From Acidobacteriota bacterium (GTDB taxonomy: Bacteria > Acidobacteriota > Vicinamibacteria > Vicinamibacterales > Fen-181), in assembly GCA_017883185.1 (NCBI GenBank), contig JADGOB010000030.1, forward strand, positions 1-34,834: a stretch of 34,834 nt of DNA, written 5' to 3'. A model generated the notes under the pieces. The model did not search any database. It was not told the origin of the DNA and saw nothing but the letters and a program-made list of their open reading frames with translations. Positions within the stretch are counted from its first letter, which is position 1. Every line of letters starts with the position of its first letter. Positions 26,871 to 34,561 of the stretch are shown here, in pieces. The translations under genes and the position numbers were made by a program.

Positions 26871-26993
26871 GGTGGGCATCATGCCCTGCTGTACCCGCCC
26901 AGGCTCGTAGCCGGCGGCCCGACGGGCGTCCGCAGGAAACGTGCGAACATCGTCGAGCGACGACCCCAACCAGTACAGGGGCTTCTCGAGCAC
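26871..26993 (-). pseudogene. Remnant of a HigB/Gp49-like toxin gene
   Basis: From a GTG at 26993 the frame reads EKPLYWLGSSLDDVRTFP then ADARRAAGYEPGRVQQGMMPT. This is the characteristic N-terminus of phage-derived Gp49-like/HigB toxins (family pattern KPLVWLGDSLDDLREFPEE then RRVQQG). Intact members continue for about 70 residues with the core strands and catalytic basic residues. Here the family-like part ends at MPT and the sequence runs straight into the antitoxin ribosome-binding site. The frame happens to stay open to 26670, but this is the antitoxin gene read in another frame. A single deletion of roughly 200 bases explains it. Confidence 0.75.
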
Positions 26994-26998
26994 GGTGC

Positions 26999-27027
26999 AG
27001 TATATAACTAGTTGTATGACGCAACAA
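26999..27027 (-). promoter_or_regulatory. Promoter and palindromic operator of the HigBA-like module
   Basis: On the minus strand TTGTTG (27027-27022), a 17-base spacer and TATACT (27004-26999) form a near-consensus sigma-70 promoter. The spacer and -10 box carry a 16-base palindrome with one mismatch (27002-27017, core AACTAGTT), a likely antitoxin operator. The GTG start of the toxin remnant lies 5 bases after the -10 box, at the expected transcription start, so the original message would have been leaderless. Confidence 0.65.
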
Positions 27028-27114
27028 GTTGCCAACCACGCGCTGCACCCGACAGCCGCGGCGCTGGCGGTGAGCGGCTGCGGATGAGCGCGCACTTAGG
27101 TCAACGCCTATGAG

Positions 27115-27163
27115 GGCAGGCCCCCGGGCCCTGCCAGCGAGCGGACCCCGCCCCGCGCGGGGC
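27115..27163. repeat. Two GC-rich palindromes after the kinase-like gene
   Basis: Inverted repeats: GGCAGG (27115-27120) with CCTGCC (27130-27135), and the perfect 14-base palindrome GCCCCGCGCGGGGC (27150-27163), which touches the stop codon of the kinase-like gene on the minus strand. No T-run follows, so transcription termination is uncertain. Apart from these, 27028-27162 holds no recognised gene. Confidence 0.55.
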
Positions 27164-27711
27164 TACAACAGCCGGGAGTTGATCTCGGGGTGTTTGAGGA
27201 CGACGTCCTTGACGATGTCGATCCAGGTGTCGCGGCTGCCGTCCGGCAACCGCTCGAACGCGAGTTTCTTCTCGACGAGCAGCGTGTCCACCAGGTGGTC
27301 GATCTGCCGCATGAAGAACTCGTCGGTGTCGCGGACCCCATCGGCGGCGGCCTGCCCCGAGATCGGCACCTTGAACAGCAGCGTGTAGCTTTTCATCCAG
27401 TAATCCACGAACCGCTCGATCGCCTTCTGCCGCCCGCATGCGAAGGCCAGATACGCGTAGTTGTCGAGCACGCTGCGGTCGCAGACCACCACTTCATGGT
27501 GGGCAGACGATCGGATTTCCTCCGCCACCTGGGTGCTGAGGATCCACGTTTGCGCGTCGAGCGACGTCTTGCGGTTGATAGGCAGTGGAGAGAGGCGCGC
27601 GACCTCCTTGACCATGTCCACGTTGATGCCCTGCCGCTTCAACGCCGCCGCCAAGTCGTAGCAAAGCGTGGTCTTGCCGACGCCGTGGGTCCCGATGAAG
27701 GCGAGTTTCAT
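27163..27711 (-). CDS. P-loop ATPase/kinase-like protein, AAA_28 (NadR-kinase-like) type
   Basis: A 182-residue cytoplasmic P-loop protein. Walker A is G7-THGVGK-T14 at the very N-terminus, then DMVKEVARL, and the Walker B-like DRSVLDNYAYLAFA with a likely catalytic Asp. The layout resembles the AAA_28/NadR nucleoside-kinase group, a small-molecule kinase-like fold. No NadR adenylyltransferase domain is attached, so ribosylnicotinamide kinase activity is not claimed. It starts 12 bases after the RluA-type gene's stop on the same strand, so the two are probably co-transcribed. The substrate is unknown. Confidence 0.8.
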   Translation of the reverse strand: MKLAFIGTHGVGKTTLCYDLAAALKRQGINVDMVKEVARLSPLPINRKTSLDAQTWILSTQVAEEIRSSAHHEVVVCDRSVLDNYAYLAFACGRQKAIERFVDYWMKSYTLLFKVPISGQAAADGVRDTDEFFMRQIDHLVDTLLVEKKLAFERLPDGSRDTWIDIVKDVVLKHPEINSRLL

Positions 27712-27723
27712 TGCGCGGGCAGA

Positions 27724-28731
27724 CTACCGGCTCGCCTGCGGGCTGTCAAGCGACGCGCCCAACCGCGACACGCCGAGCCGCTCGAGGAGCGTTTGGAAAT
27801 CGTCGGGATACGGGCAGTCGATCTCGAGGCGCTTCCCAGTGACCGGGTGTGACAGCCGCAGGGCGGACGCGTGGAGCATGACGCGCGCGACGGGCTCCCC
27901 CGCGATCGTCGCCGCTCCCCCGTATCGGACGTCGCCGAGGATTGGAAGACCGCTGGCGGCCAGGTGGGCGCGAATCTGATGCTTGCGGCCGCTGACGGGC
28001 CGCGCCTCGACGAGAAGCGCCGCCCGCGTCGATTGCAGGACCGCGAACGAGGTCTCCGCCGTCAACCCTCCCTCCGCTACGACAACCATCCGCGCGTTCC
28101 GTCCCTTGCCTGACAATGCCAGCGGCGCCGACTGATGCCAGGTCCGCCGCGGCATGACACCGGGTCGGGCCACCACCGCGTGGTAGATCTTCTCGACCTC
28201 GTGCTCGCTGAATGCGCGCGCGAGGCCGGCATTCGCGGCCGGATCGGTGGCCAGGAGCACCACGCCCGACGTCTCGACGTCGAGGCGATGGTGCAGGCCC
28301 AGGTAGGGTGTCGATGCCGACCCGGCCCTCGACCGCGCGGCCAGCATGCGCCGCACCTCGGTGAACAAGTCCGGGCGCCTGGCGTCGGCGCTGACGTGCG
28401 CCAGCAGACCGGAGGGCTTGGCCACCGCCACCAGCCAGGGATCTTCGTACAGGATTCCGACGGCCGGACGTGCGAAACCACCGATCGCCCCGGCCAAGTC
28501 GCGCATCAAGCCCAGATCCACCATGGCTTCGAGCCGCTGACCGGCGGCGATCAGCATGCCGGGACGCCGAACCGGACGGCCATCGAGCCAGATCGTGCCG
28601 GCCATGACGAGGCGGCGGATCGCGGATTTCGAGAGATCGCGGCCGAGCGCCTCGGGGAGCCAGCCGCCCAGCACGGAATCAAGGCGCAACCCCGCATGCG
28701 CAGGAGAGAGCGGGAGGCGAAGCCGCGACAT
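27724..28731 (-). CDS. RluA-family pseudouridine synthase
   Basis: A 335-residue protein: an N-terminal S4 RNA-binding domain (residues about 14-75, AIRRLVMAGTIWLDGRPVRR) and a pseudouridine synthase domain with the catalytic D151 in LHHRLDVETSGVVLLA. Other family motifs are ILYEDPWLVAVAKPSGLLAH, EKIYHAVV, RKHQIRAHLAASGLPILGD and RVMLHASAL. It converts uridine to pseudouridine in structured RNA; which rRNA position (RluC/RluD-like) cannot be read. ATG 28731 is chosen for the normal N-terminus; the frame is open further upstream. The kinase-like gene follows 12 bases downstream. Confidence 0.92.
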   Translation of the reverse strand: MSRLRLPLSPAHAGLRLDSVLGGWLPEALGRDLSKSAIRRLVMAGTIWLDGRPVRRPGMLIAAGQRLEAMVDLGLMRDLAGAIGGFARPAVGILYEDPWLVAVAKPSGLLAHVSADARRPDLFTEVRRMLAARSRAGSASTPYLGLHHRLDVETSGVVLLATDPAANAGLARAFSEHEVEKIYHAVVARPGVMPRRTWHQSAPLALSGKGRNARMVVVAEGGLTAETSFAVLQSTRAALLVEARPVSGRKHQIRAHLAASGLPILGDVRYGGAATIAGEPVARVMLHASALRLSHPVTGKRLEIDCPYPDDFQTLLERLGVSRLGASLDSPQASR

Positions 28732-28835
28732 GCTCACCGGGAGATTATGGCCCAGGTCACCCAGCGTACGGTTTCCTGCTGACGCTGACAGCCCGACTTG
28801 GTAGCATAGAGTCTGCCGTCCCTGAGAGGTCCATC

Positions 28836-30026
28836 TTGAAGCCTGTGTCACACCTCCTCTGGTTTGGGCTCCTTCTTTGCTCCCTGGCCGTCGGGGTCGG
28901 ATGTCAGTCGTCCGCCGCGAAAGCACCGGAGGCCCCCCCGGCTGTTGGCGCGTCCGCGGCCTTGGCGCCGGCGGCGAACCACAAACTGACCGACACCGCC
29001 CGCGTTCTGGCCGGGCTGCGGCCCGCGCCGACGAGCCCTCTCGCTGGCGTGGCGGCGCGGCCCGAGTGGCAGGCGTGGCAGAAGGAATTCGACAACCAGT
29101 GGACCCAGGCCACCCGCGATCGCTTCGTCCACATGATGGCCTGGCGGGACCAGGAGTTGACCCCGGTCACCGGGACATGCACTACGCTGATGTACCCGTT
29201 CAGCGGCCCTGACATCCTGAACGCGTGGCTCCTGTTCCCCAACTGCAAGCGTTACATCCTGTTCGGTCTCGAGCAGCCCGGCTCGCTGCCGGCTCTCGAT
29301 CAACTGTCGGCCGACCGGTTGACGGCGCTGCTCGAGGAAACCCGCCACGCGCTCAACGACCTGCTCGCGAGGAACTACTTCATCACCCGGCACATGCTGG
29401 TGGATACGGCGGCGCAGGAACTCCACGGCACGCTGCCGCTCATGGCTGTCTTCCTCGTGCGAATAAACGCGGAGCTTGTCAGCGTCCGCGACGTCGAGGT
29501 CGGAGAGAACGGTCAACTGCGCGGCCGCACGTCGGCGGTCAAGGATCGGCGCGCCGCGCCCGCACTCGAACTCGTCTTCGCGAGGCCGGGCCACGAACCC
29601 CAGACCGTCATCTACTTCCGGGCCCGGGCCGAAGACCGGGTCGTCAACGAGCGCCCGGGCATACTTCTGTTCCTCGAGCAGGAAGCGCCGTTCGCCACGT
29701 TCCTCAAGTCGGCCTCCTACCTGCTGCACGGCAACCAGTTCACCTTGGTCCGCAGCCTCCTGCTCCGCAAGTCGCGGCTCGTCCTCGAAGACGATTCGGG
29801 CATCCCGCTGCGATTCCTGAAGACGCCTGACTGGAACGTCACGCTCTACGGCAAGTACGAGAAGCCGGTCAAGGACTTCAACTACGGCTACCAGGTGGAC
29901 ATGGCCAAGGCCTACGCGGATGAGCGCGCCGTGAAGCCGCTGACCTTCTCCTTCGGCTACCACTGGGAAGCCGACTCTGCCGCCGTGATCCTTGCCGTTC
30001 GCCACCCCTCCCCGCCTGTCCAGTAG
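28836..30026 (+). CDS. Lipoprotein of unrecognised family
   Basis: A 396-residue predicted lipoprotein: the signal is LLWFGLLLCSLAVGVGC, with the lipobox Cys at residue 23, then an Ala/Pro-rich linker to about residue 50. The mature domain begins around WQAWQKEFDNQWTQATRDRF and has no motif I recognise. It is rich in aromatic beta-strand segments (CKRYILFGLEQPGSLPALD, WNVTLYGKYEKPVKDFNYGY, LTFSFGYHWEAD). Four Cys occur in all, two of them at TGTC and FPNC. The start is TTG at 28836 with GAGAGG six bases upstream; a GTG at 28845 is possible. It sits on its own, divergent from rluA and 228 bases before cdiI. Membrane attachment is the only functional inference. Confidence 0.8.
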   Translation: MKPVSHLLWFGLLLCSLAVGVGCQSSAAKAPEAPPAVGASAALAPAANHKLTDTARVLAGLRPAPTSPLAGVAARPEWQAWQKEFDNQWTQATRDRFVHMMAWRDQELTPVTGTCTTLMYPFSGPDILNAWLLFPNCKRYILFGLEQPGSLPALDQLSADRLTALLEETRHALNDLLARNYFITRHMLVDTAAQELHGTLPLMAVFLVRINAELVSVRDVEVGENGQLRGRTSAVKDRRAAPALELVFARPGHEPQTVIYFRARAEDRVVNERPGILLFLEQEAPFATFLKSASYLLHGNQFTLVRSLLLRKSRLVLEDDSGIPLRFLKTPDWNVTLYGKYEKPVKDFNYGYQVDMAKAYADERAVKPLTFSFGYHWEADSAAVILAVRHPSPPVQ

Positions 30027-30135
30027 CCGTCCCACCGCCCCGGCCAGCAGGCGATCGCCAACAGGCTGCACCGTAGTGGTCCGAATGGCGCTCAGCGGAT
30101 ACAATACCCGCGACCCGTCGTGTCGGACCACCTTC

Positions 30136-30258
30136 ATGTGAAGAGCCCTGGTCTTCGTTTTGGCCGTATCGTTCGGCCTCGTCCTGTTCGCCGCAGCGCG
30201 GGACTCGAGCCGCGACGACTACGACGTACTCACCTCGTACCCGGAGGCTCGCCGATGA
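30136..30258 (+). pseudogene. Possible small exported ORF with a stop at codon 2, abutting cdiI
   Basis: From ATG 30136 the frame is M, TGA, then RALVFVLAVSFGLVLFAAAR and DSSRDDYDVLTSYPEARR, ending in a TGA (30256-30258) that overlaps the cdiI ATG as ATGA. A hydrophobic signal-like start and a coupled stop suggest a former or real small gene. The TGA at codon 2 would kill it unless translation begins at TTG 30160 (33 codons). Little supports translation beyond this layout, and the region 30027-30254 is otherwise empty apart from a TACAAT at 30100-30105 that could be a -10 box. Confidence 0.3.
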
Positions 30259-30596
30259 CGATGCGCAAGGCGCCGCCGAGCGCCGGCGGCCCGGCCCTCT
30301 CGCCGGCCGCGTTCCCGCAGCTCGAATCGTTCTTCACAGGGTACTTGCACGAGGACTTCCTTGTGGAGTACGGCTCCCCGGAAGGCGCGCTGCGCGCGTG
30401 GCGCATGGACGCGAGTGCGAAGGAAAGCCGCCAGCTCGATCGCGAGGCCGCGCGCCTGGTGGCCTCGGCCGCCAGGATGCCGTTCGACGCCATCGCGGCG
30501 TTCGTCCGCCGCGACCTGGGCAGCACCTGGAGGCCATCCGACGTCGCACGCCTCCAGAAGCTCTTCGCCGCGACTCCGAAACGAGCGCCCCGATGA
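30255..30596 (+). CDS. CdiI-like immunity protein (CdiI_2 type)
   Basis: A 113-residue acidic-helical protein matching the CdiI_2 immunity pattern: FPQLESFFTGYLHEDFLVEYGS, then EGALRAW, a central charged helix (KESRQLDREAARLVASA), and the closing RRDLGSTWRPSDVARLQKLF. In contact-dependent inhibition such proteins block the toxic tip of a CdiA-type effector. No CdiA, CdiB or polymorphic-toxin gene is visible here, so it is either an orphan immunity gene or has another role. ATG 30255 has GGAGG seven bases upstream. Its stop overlaps the next gene's start (ATGA, 30593-30596), so translation of the metallopeptidase is coupled to it. Confidence 0.72.
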   Translation: MTMRKAPPSAGGPALSPAAFPQLESFFTGYLHEDFLVEYGSPEGALRAWRMDASAKESRQLDREAARLVASAARMPFDAIAAFVRRDLGSTWRPSDVARLQKLFAATPKRAPR

Positions 30597-31966
30597 TGCG
30601 CCAGGCCGGTTGGGGCCGCGGGCTGGTACTCCTGCTGTCGGTCTGCTGCCTCTCGGCCTGGCCGGCCGGCCAGGCCACGACGGCCGCTCCGCCCTCGGCG
30701 TCCACGCAGGGCGAGCTGCTATTGCGTCTGGCTGATGACGTGGCGCGAGAGGTCGAGCAGCTGCGCGGGTGGAAGTTCAAGCGGCCGGTCAGGAAGGAAC
30801 GGATCCCGGTGGCACGCGCTCGCCAGGATATCTATCGCATGCTCCTCGCGGCGGACAAGCCCGCCCACCGGGCGCGCGTGCAGGCGTTCCTTCGGGTCGC
30901 CGGCCTGATTCCGCCGGATGGCGACCTCCTCTCGACCAGCCTCACCGTGCTCGACCAGCAAGTGGCCGGTTATTACGAGCCCGCCACGCGGACGCTGCGG
31001 CTCATCGACCGTCCGAACCCAATGCCCGCGTTCGTCGAGCGGATGATCCTCTCGCACGAGCTCACCCACGCGCTCGACGATCAGTACATCGACCTCGACG
31101 GGCTGATGAAATCAGGGAACGGCACCGAGGATACCGAGTTCGTCGCCACCGCGATTGCCGAAGGCTCGGCCACATCGCTGATGCTCCAGCACATGTTCGC
31201 GGCACAGAAATCGGGCCACTTCAGCCTGAGCGATCTGTCGCAGTACGTCACGGAGGAACTGGAGCGGGCGCGCACCCTCGAGCAACTGCCCCGTTACTTC
31301 TCCGCCATGTTCAGTTCCTACGTGGTCGGCGCCGCGTTCCTGGCCAAGGGCGAGCTGGCGACGTTGCTGACGCAGGCCGACAATCGGGCGGTGGGTGAGG
31401 CGTTGCTCATCGCCCGTCGGGCCCTCCCGCGCTCGAGCGAGCAGGTGCTCCACGCCGAGAAGTACTGGGACGCGACGCGGCGCGACGAACCGGTGATCAT
31501 CAACGACAAGGCGATGGATCTCTGGCTCGACCTGCCGGGCCGCCACATCGTCCACCGCGACACGCTGGGCGAGCTGCTCACCGCCATTCTGACCGAACCG
31601 CGCGACACGCCCCGCGACCTGGCGAAGCTGCAGTCGGTCGGCGCGTGGACGAATGAGGGCGCGGCAGGCTGGGGCGGAGACCGGTTCTACCTGATGGCCA
31701 ACCGTACAGGACCCGATGTGCTTCGCACGACGAAAGGGCTGCAGGGCGTGTGGGTCACCGCGTGGGACACGCCGAAGGACCGCGACGAATTTCTCGCCGC
31801 GCTGGAGAAGGGATCGGCAGCGCCCAACTCCGTATCCGTGCCGGTCGGCCGCCAGCTCGCCGTTGTTTTCATGGCGATCGATCCCCGCGAGCGCGAGTCG
31901 CTGCTGCGCCGCCTCGCCCTGTTGCCGTTTCCGATGACGCGGGCCGGCCAGGCGTGGAAGCAATAG
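30593..31966 (+). CDS. Exported HExxH metallopeptidase-like protein
   Basis: A 457-residue protein with signal peptide (GRGLVLLLSVCCLSAWPAGQA). The zinc site is H155-E156-LTH159 in ILSHELTHALDDQYIDLDG, and E190 in ATAIAEGSATSL is a good third ligand, which would make it a gluzincin. The preceding VAGYYEPATRTLRLID is typical of a family of uncharacterised secreted zinc peptidases. Substrate is unknown. It begins at an ATG inside the cdiI stop (4-base overlap) with a second ATG directly after, so the two genes form one translation unit. The C-terminal 200 residues have no recognised motif. It ends 255 bases before the receptor gene. Confidence 0.85.
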   Translation: MMRQAGWGRGLVLLLSVCCLSAWPAGQATTAAPPSASTQGELLLRLADDVAREVEQLRGWKFKRPVRKERIPVARARQDIYRMLLAADKPAHRARVQAFLRVAGLIPPDGDLLSTSLTVLDQQVAGYYEPATRTLRLIDRPNPMPAFVERMILSHELTHALDDQYIDLDGLMKSGNGTEDTEFVATAIAEGSATSLMLQHMFAAQKSGHFSLSDLSQYVTEELERARTLEQLPRYFSAMFSSYVVGAAFLAKGELATLLTQADNRAVGEALLIARRALPRSSEQVLHAEKYWDATRRDEPVIINDKAMDLWLDLPGRHIVHRDTLGELLTAILTEPRDTPRDLAKLQSVGAWTNEGAAGWGGDRFYLMANRTGPDVLRTTKGLQGVWVTAWDTPKDRDEFLAALEKGSAAPNSVSVPVGRQLAVVFMAIDPRERESLLRRLALLPFPMTRAGQAWKQ

Positions 31967-32129
31967 ACAGCTTCCAGGGCTGAGATCGCTGCCACACGAC
32001 CAACGGGCACTGGGATTCGGAGTAGGGGAACGCGTGGCTGTACGACCTCCGCAACATAAAATGCGGCAATCCCGCACGCCCGGCAGAACCGTTCCATCCA
32101 GGAGTTGGTGACAGGGGCTACGCCGACCT

Positions 32130-32158
32130 TGACATGTGGGCTCGGCAGAGCCAAAGTG
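32130..32158 (+). promoter_or_regulatory. Candidate promoter for the TonB-dependent receptor
   Basis: A perfect -35 TTGACA (32130-32135) is followed after 17 bases by CAAAGT (32153-32158), a poor -10 box. A small hairpin GGCTC-GGCA-GAGCC (32140-32153) fills the spacer. A TAAAAT at 32056-32061 is a second candidate -10. Apart from these, 31967-32221 holds nothing that looks coding. Confidence 0.35.
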
Positions 32159-32221
32159 TCCACGTTCTCCGTCACTCCCCGCGTCCGGTTCGTCACCTCG
32201 CAACTCTACTGGAGGTCTCAG

Positions 32222-34561
32222 ATGAATCCGCTACGCGCCTTCGCCGCTGCAGGCTCCCTCGCGCTGCTCCTCGTGGTCGTGTCGCCCTCCGATGGGTGGG
32301 CCCAGAACGCCCAGATCATCGGTAGCGTCAAGGACCAGACCGGGGGGATCGTCCCCGGCGCCACCGTCACCGCGAAGAACCAGGAGTCCGGGCTCACGCG
32401 AATCAATGTCACCAATGAGAGGGGCGAGTTCCGCCTGCCCGCCCTGCCGCCGGGGATCTACAAGCTGACCGTGGAGCTGTCGGGGTTCAACACGGAGAGC
32501 CGGCCCGACATCCTGCTGACGATCGAGCAGACAGCCGCGCTCAACTTCACGCTCAGGCCGGCTGCCGTGGCCGAGACCGTGACCGTGACCGGCGAGGCGC
32601 CGATCATCGACACGAGCCGATCCGACGTCTCCACGGCGGTGTCCAACAGGCAGATCCAGGACCTGCCGGTCGCCTCGCGCCGGTGGATCGACCTGACGAT
32701 GCTCGTTCCCGGAACGTCGCAGGACAACATCCGGGGATTCTTCTACCGCGGCAACGCGAACATCGGCGGCGGTACCCGCGAGTACTCGAACATGTCGATG
32801 GTGGACGGCGTCAACAATACCTGGGCAGAGATGGGCGAGCCGCGCCAGAACTTCGCGATGGACTCCATTCGGGAGTTCAAGGTCTCGACGTCGAACTACA
32901 AGGCGGAGTACGGGCTGGCGACCGGCGGCGTGATGACCGTCGTGTCGAAGTCCGGCACCAACACCCTGCATGGGTCGGGGCTCCTGTTCGTGCGCGACGC
33001 CTCACTGACCGCGATTGAGTACTTCCAACAACTGCAGGACAAGCCGAAACCCGACTACCGCCGTTATCAGTACGGCGCCACGCTCGGCGGCCCGGTCGTC
33101 CAGGACAAGACCCATTTCTTCTTTGCGGTCGAGGCGACCAAGGAGAAGCAGTTCTTCACGGTGTTCGCCGGCGGACTGTGGCCGAAGTACGAAGGGACCT
33201 ACCTGAGCGACCAGAACCGGTGGACCTACACTGCCAAGGTCGACCACCAACTGAACCAGGGCCAGTCCATCTTCGTGCGGCTTGCCCAGGAGAACGAGTA
33301 CCGCCCGATCATCACCAGCGGAGGGCGCACCCACCCGTCCGCATCGTTCGATTTCGCCGTGCCCCGCCAGTCGGCGGTCGTTGGACACACGTGGATCATC
33401 AACGACCGGATCCTGAATGACGCCCGCTTCCAGTATGCCTACAGCAAGTACGAGGTGTCGGCGCCGTACAGCCACGGGTCGCTCCTGCCAGGTGATTTCG
33501 GGACGAACCGGACGGGCCTGTGCTCGACGGTCTACAGCTACCCGTCGATCATCGTCGGCGGCTGTGGCAACAGCCAGATGGGGCCGGAACACCGCTGGGA
33601 GATCAAGGACGACATCTCGATCCTGAAGAGGGGCTGGGGCGGAACGCACCAGTGGAAGATGGGTGTGGACTTCAGCTACATCCCCTTCGAAGCCGACAAC
33701 CTGGGCGTTCCCCTCGGTCAGTACAACTTCCCGAAGGACACGCCCTACGACCCGAGCGACAAGAGCACGTGGCCCATCCAGTACACGGAGAGCTTGCCCC
33801 GCTACGCGAACGTGCCGACGAAGCACTTCGCGCTCTACGTGCAGGACACCTGGGAGGCCGGCCGCGGCCTGACCTTCAACCTCGGGCTGCGCTACGACCG
33901 GCAGATCGGCTCGTTCAACGAAAACCTGCCGCACCTGCAGGAGCTGGTCGCCCAGAAGATTCCGGGGGCCGGGTACCCGGCCGGGACCGACTGGTTCAAC
34001 ACGTGGTACAAGAACTCCCAGAATCGAGGCGACACGAACAACTTCGGCCCGCGGATCGGGTTCGCCTGGGATCCGACATCGAGAGGGCGCCTCAACGTTC
34101 ACGCCGGGTACGGGGTCTTCTACGACAACGTCCGGACGCTGATGAACATGGACGAGATCTGGTGGCCGCAAACCCAGCAGATCATCATCAACAATCCGAC
34201 GTTCGGCGACCCGTTCAGTGGCAAGCCCCGGTCGTCCTACCTCCAGACGCCGAATATATGGGTGATGGATGCGGACTTCAGGAATGCCTATGCGCACCAG
34301 GTCAATACGGGATTCACGTACCTGCTGACGCGCGACATGGCAATCAGCGCCGACATGTTGCTGACCTACCGCTACGGCGATCTAGTCGACCCCACACGCC
34401 CGGACCTCAACCTGCCCGATCCGGTCACCAAAGTGCGCCCGTACCCGCAGTTCGCCCGGATCTCGCTGCTGCAGTCTGGACAGAACGTTCCGCTTTGCTG
34501 GATGTTGGAATATGGTCGAGAGAAATCGTGGCCTTTGCGGCATTTCCACTTGGTTGGTTGA
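32222..34561 (+). CDS. Oar-like TonB-dependent receptor, C-terminus replaced at about 34475
   Basis: The open frame gives 779 residues. Signal peptide to GWAQ (about 27), a carboxypeptidase-regulatory-like domain (AQIIGSVKDQTGGIVPGATV, GEFRLPALPPGIYKLTVELSGF), a plug starting ETVTVTGEAPIIDTS, and beta-barrel strands (FALYVQDTWEAGRGLTFNLGLRYD, NNFGPRIGFAWDP, GRLNVHAGYGVFYDN). Such receptors import large substrates or sense them at the outer membrane. Family-like sequence reaches ARISLLQS, where receptors normally continue for 200-300 more residues. From about 34475 the frame instead reads the antisense of a zinc-ribbon gene and stops at 34561. As assembled the barrel is incomplete and probably non-functional. 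ATG 32222 has GGAGG seven bases upstream. Confidence 0.88.
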   Translation: MNPLRAFAAAGSLALLLVVVSPSDGWAQNAQIIGSVKDQTGGIVPGATVTAKNQESGLTRINVTNERGEFRLPALPPGIYKLTVELSGFNTESRPDILLTIEQTAALNFTLRPAAVAETVTVTGEAPIIDTSRSDVSTAVSNRQIQDLPVASRRWIDLTMLVPGTSQDNIRGFFYRGNANIGGGTREYSNMSMVDGVNNTWAEMGEPRQNFAMDSIREFKVSTSNYKAEYGLATGGVMTVVSKSGTNTLHGSGLLFVRDASLTAIEYFQQLQDKPKPDYRRYQYGATLGGPVVQDKTHFFFAVEATKEKQFFTVFAGGLWPKYEGTYLSDQNRWTYTAKVDHQLNQGQSIFVRLAQENEYRPIITSGGRTHPSASFDFAVPRQSAVVGHTWIINDRILNDARFQYAYSKYEVSAPYSHGSLLPGDFGTNRTGLCSTVYSYPSIIVGGCGNSQMGPEHRWEIKDDISILKRGWGGTHQWKMGVDFSYIPFEADNLGVPLGQYNFPKDTPYDPSDKSTWPIQYTESLPRYANVPTKHFALYVQDTWEAGRGLTFNLGLRYDRQIGSFNENLPHLQELVAQKIPGAGYPAGTDWFNTWYKNSQNRGDTNNFGPRIGFAWDPTSRGRLNVHAGYGVFYDNVRTLMNMDEIWWPQTQQIIINNPTFGDPFSGKPRSSYLQTPNIWVMDADFRNAYAHQVNTGFTYLLTRDMAISADMLLTYRYGDLVDPTRPDLNLPDPVTKVRPYPQFARISLLQSGQNVPLCWMLEYGREKSWPLRHFHLVG

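Noticed and set aside
26670-26993. A full-length (107 residue) HigB-like toxin
   Set aside because: Length fits the family by chance only: residues after MMPT are the antitoxin gene read in another frame and show no toxin motif.
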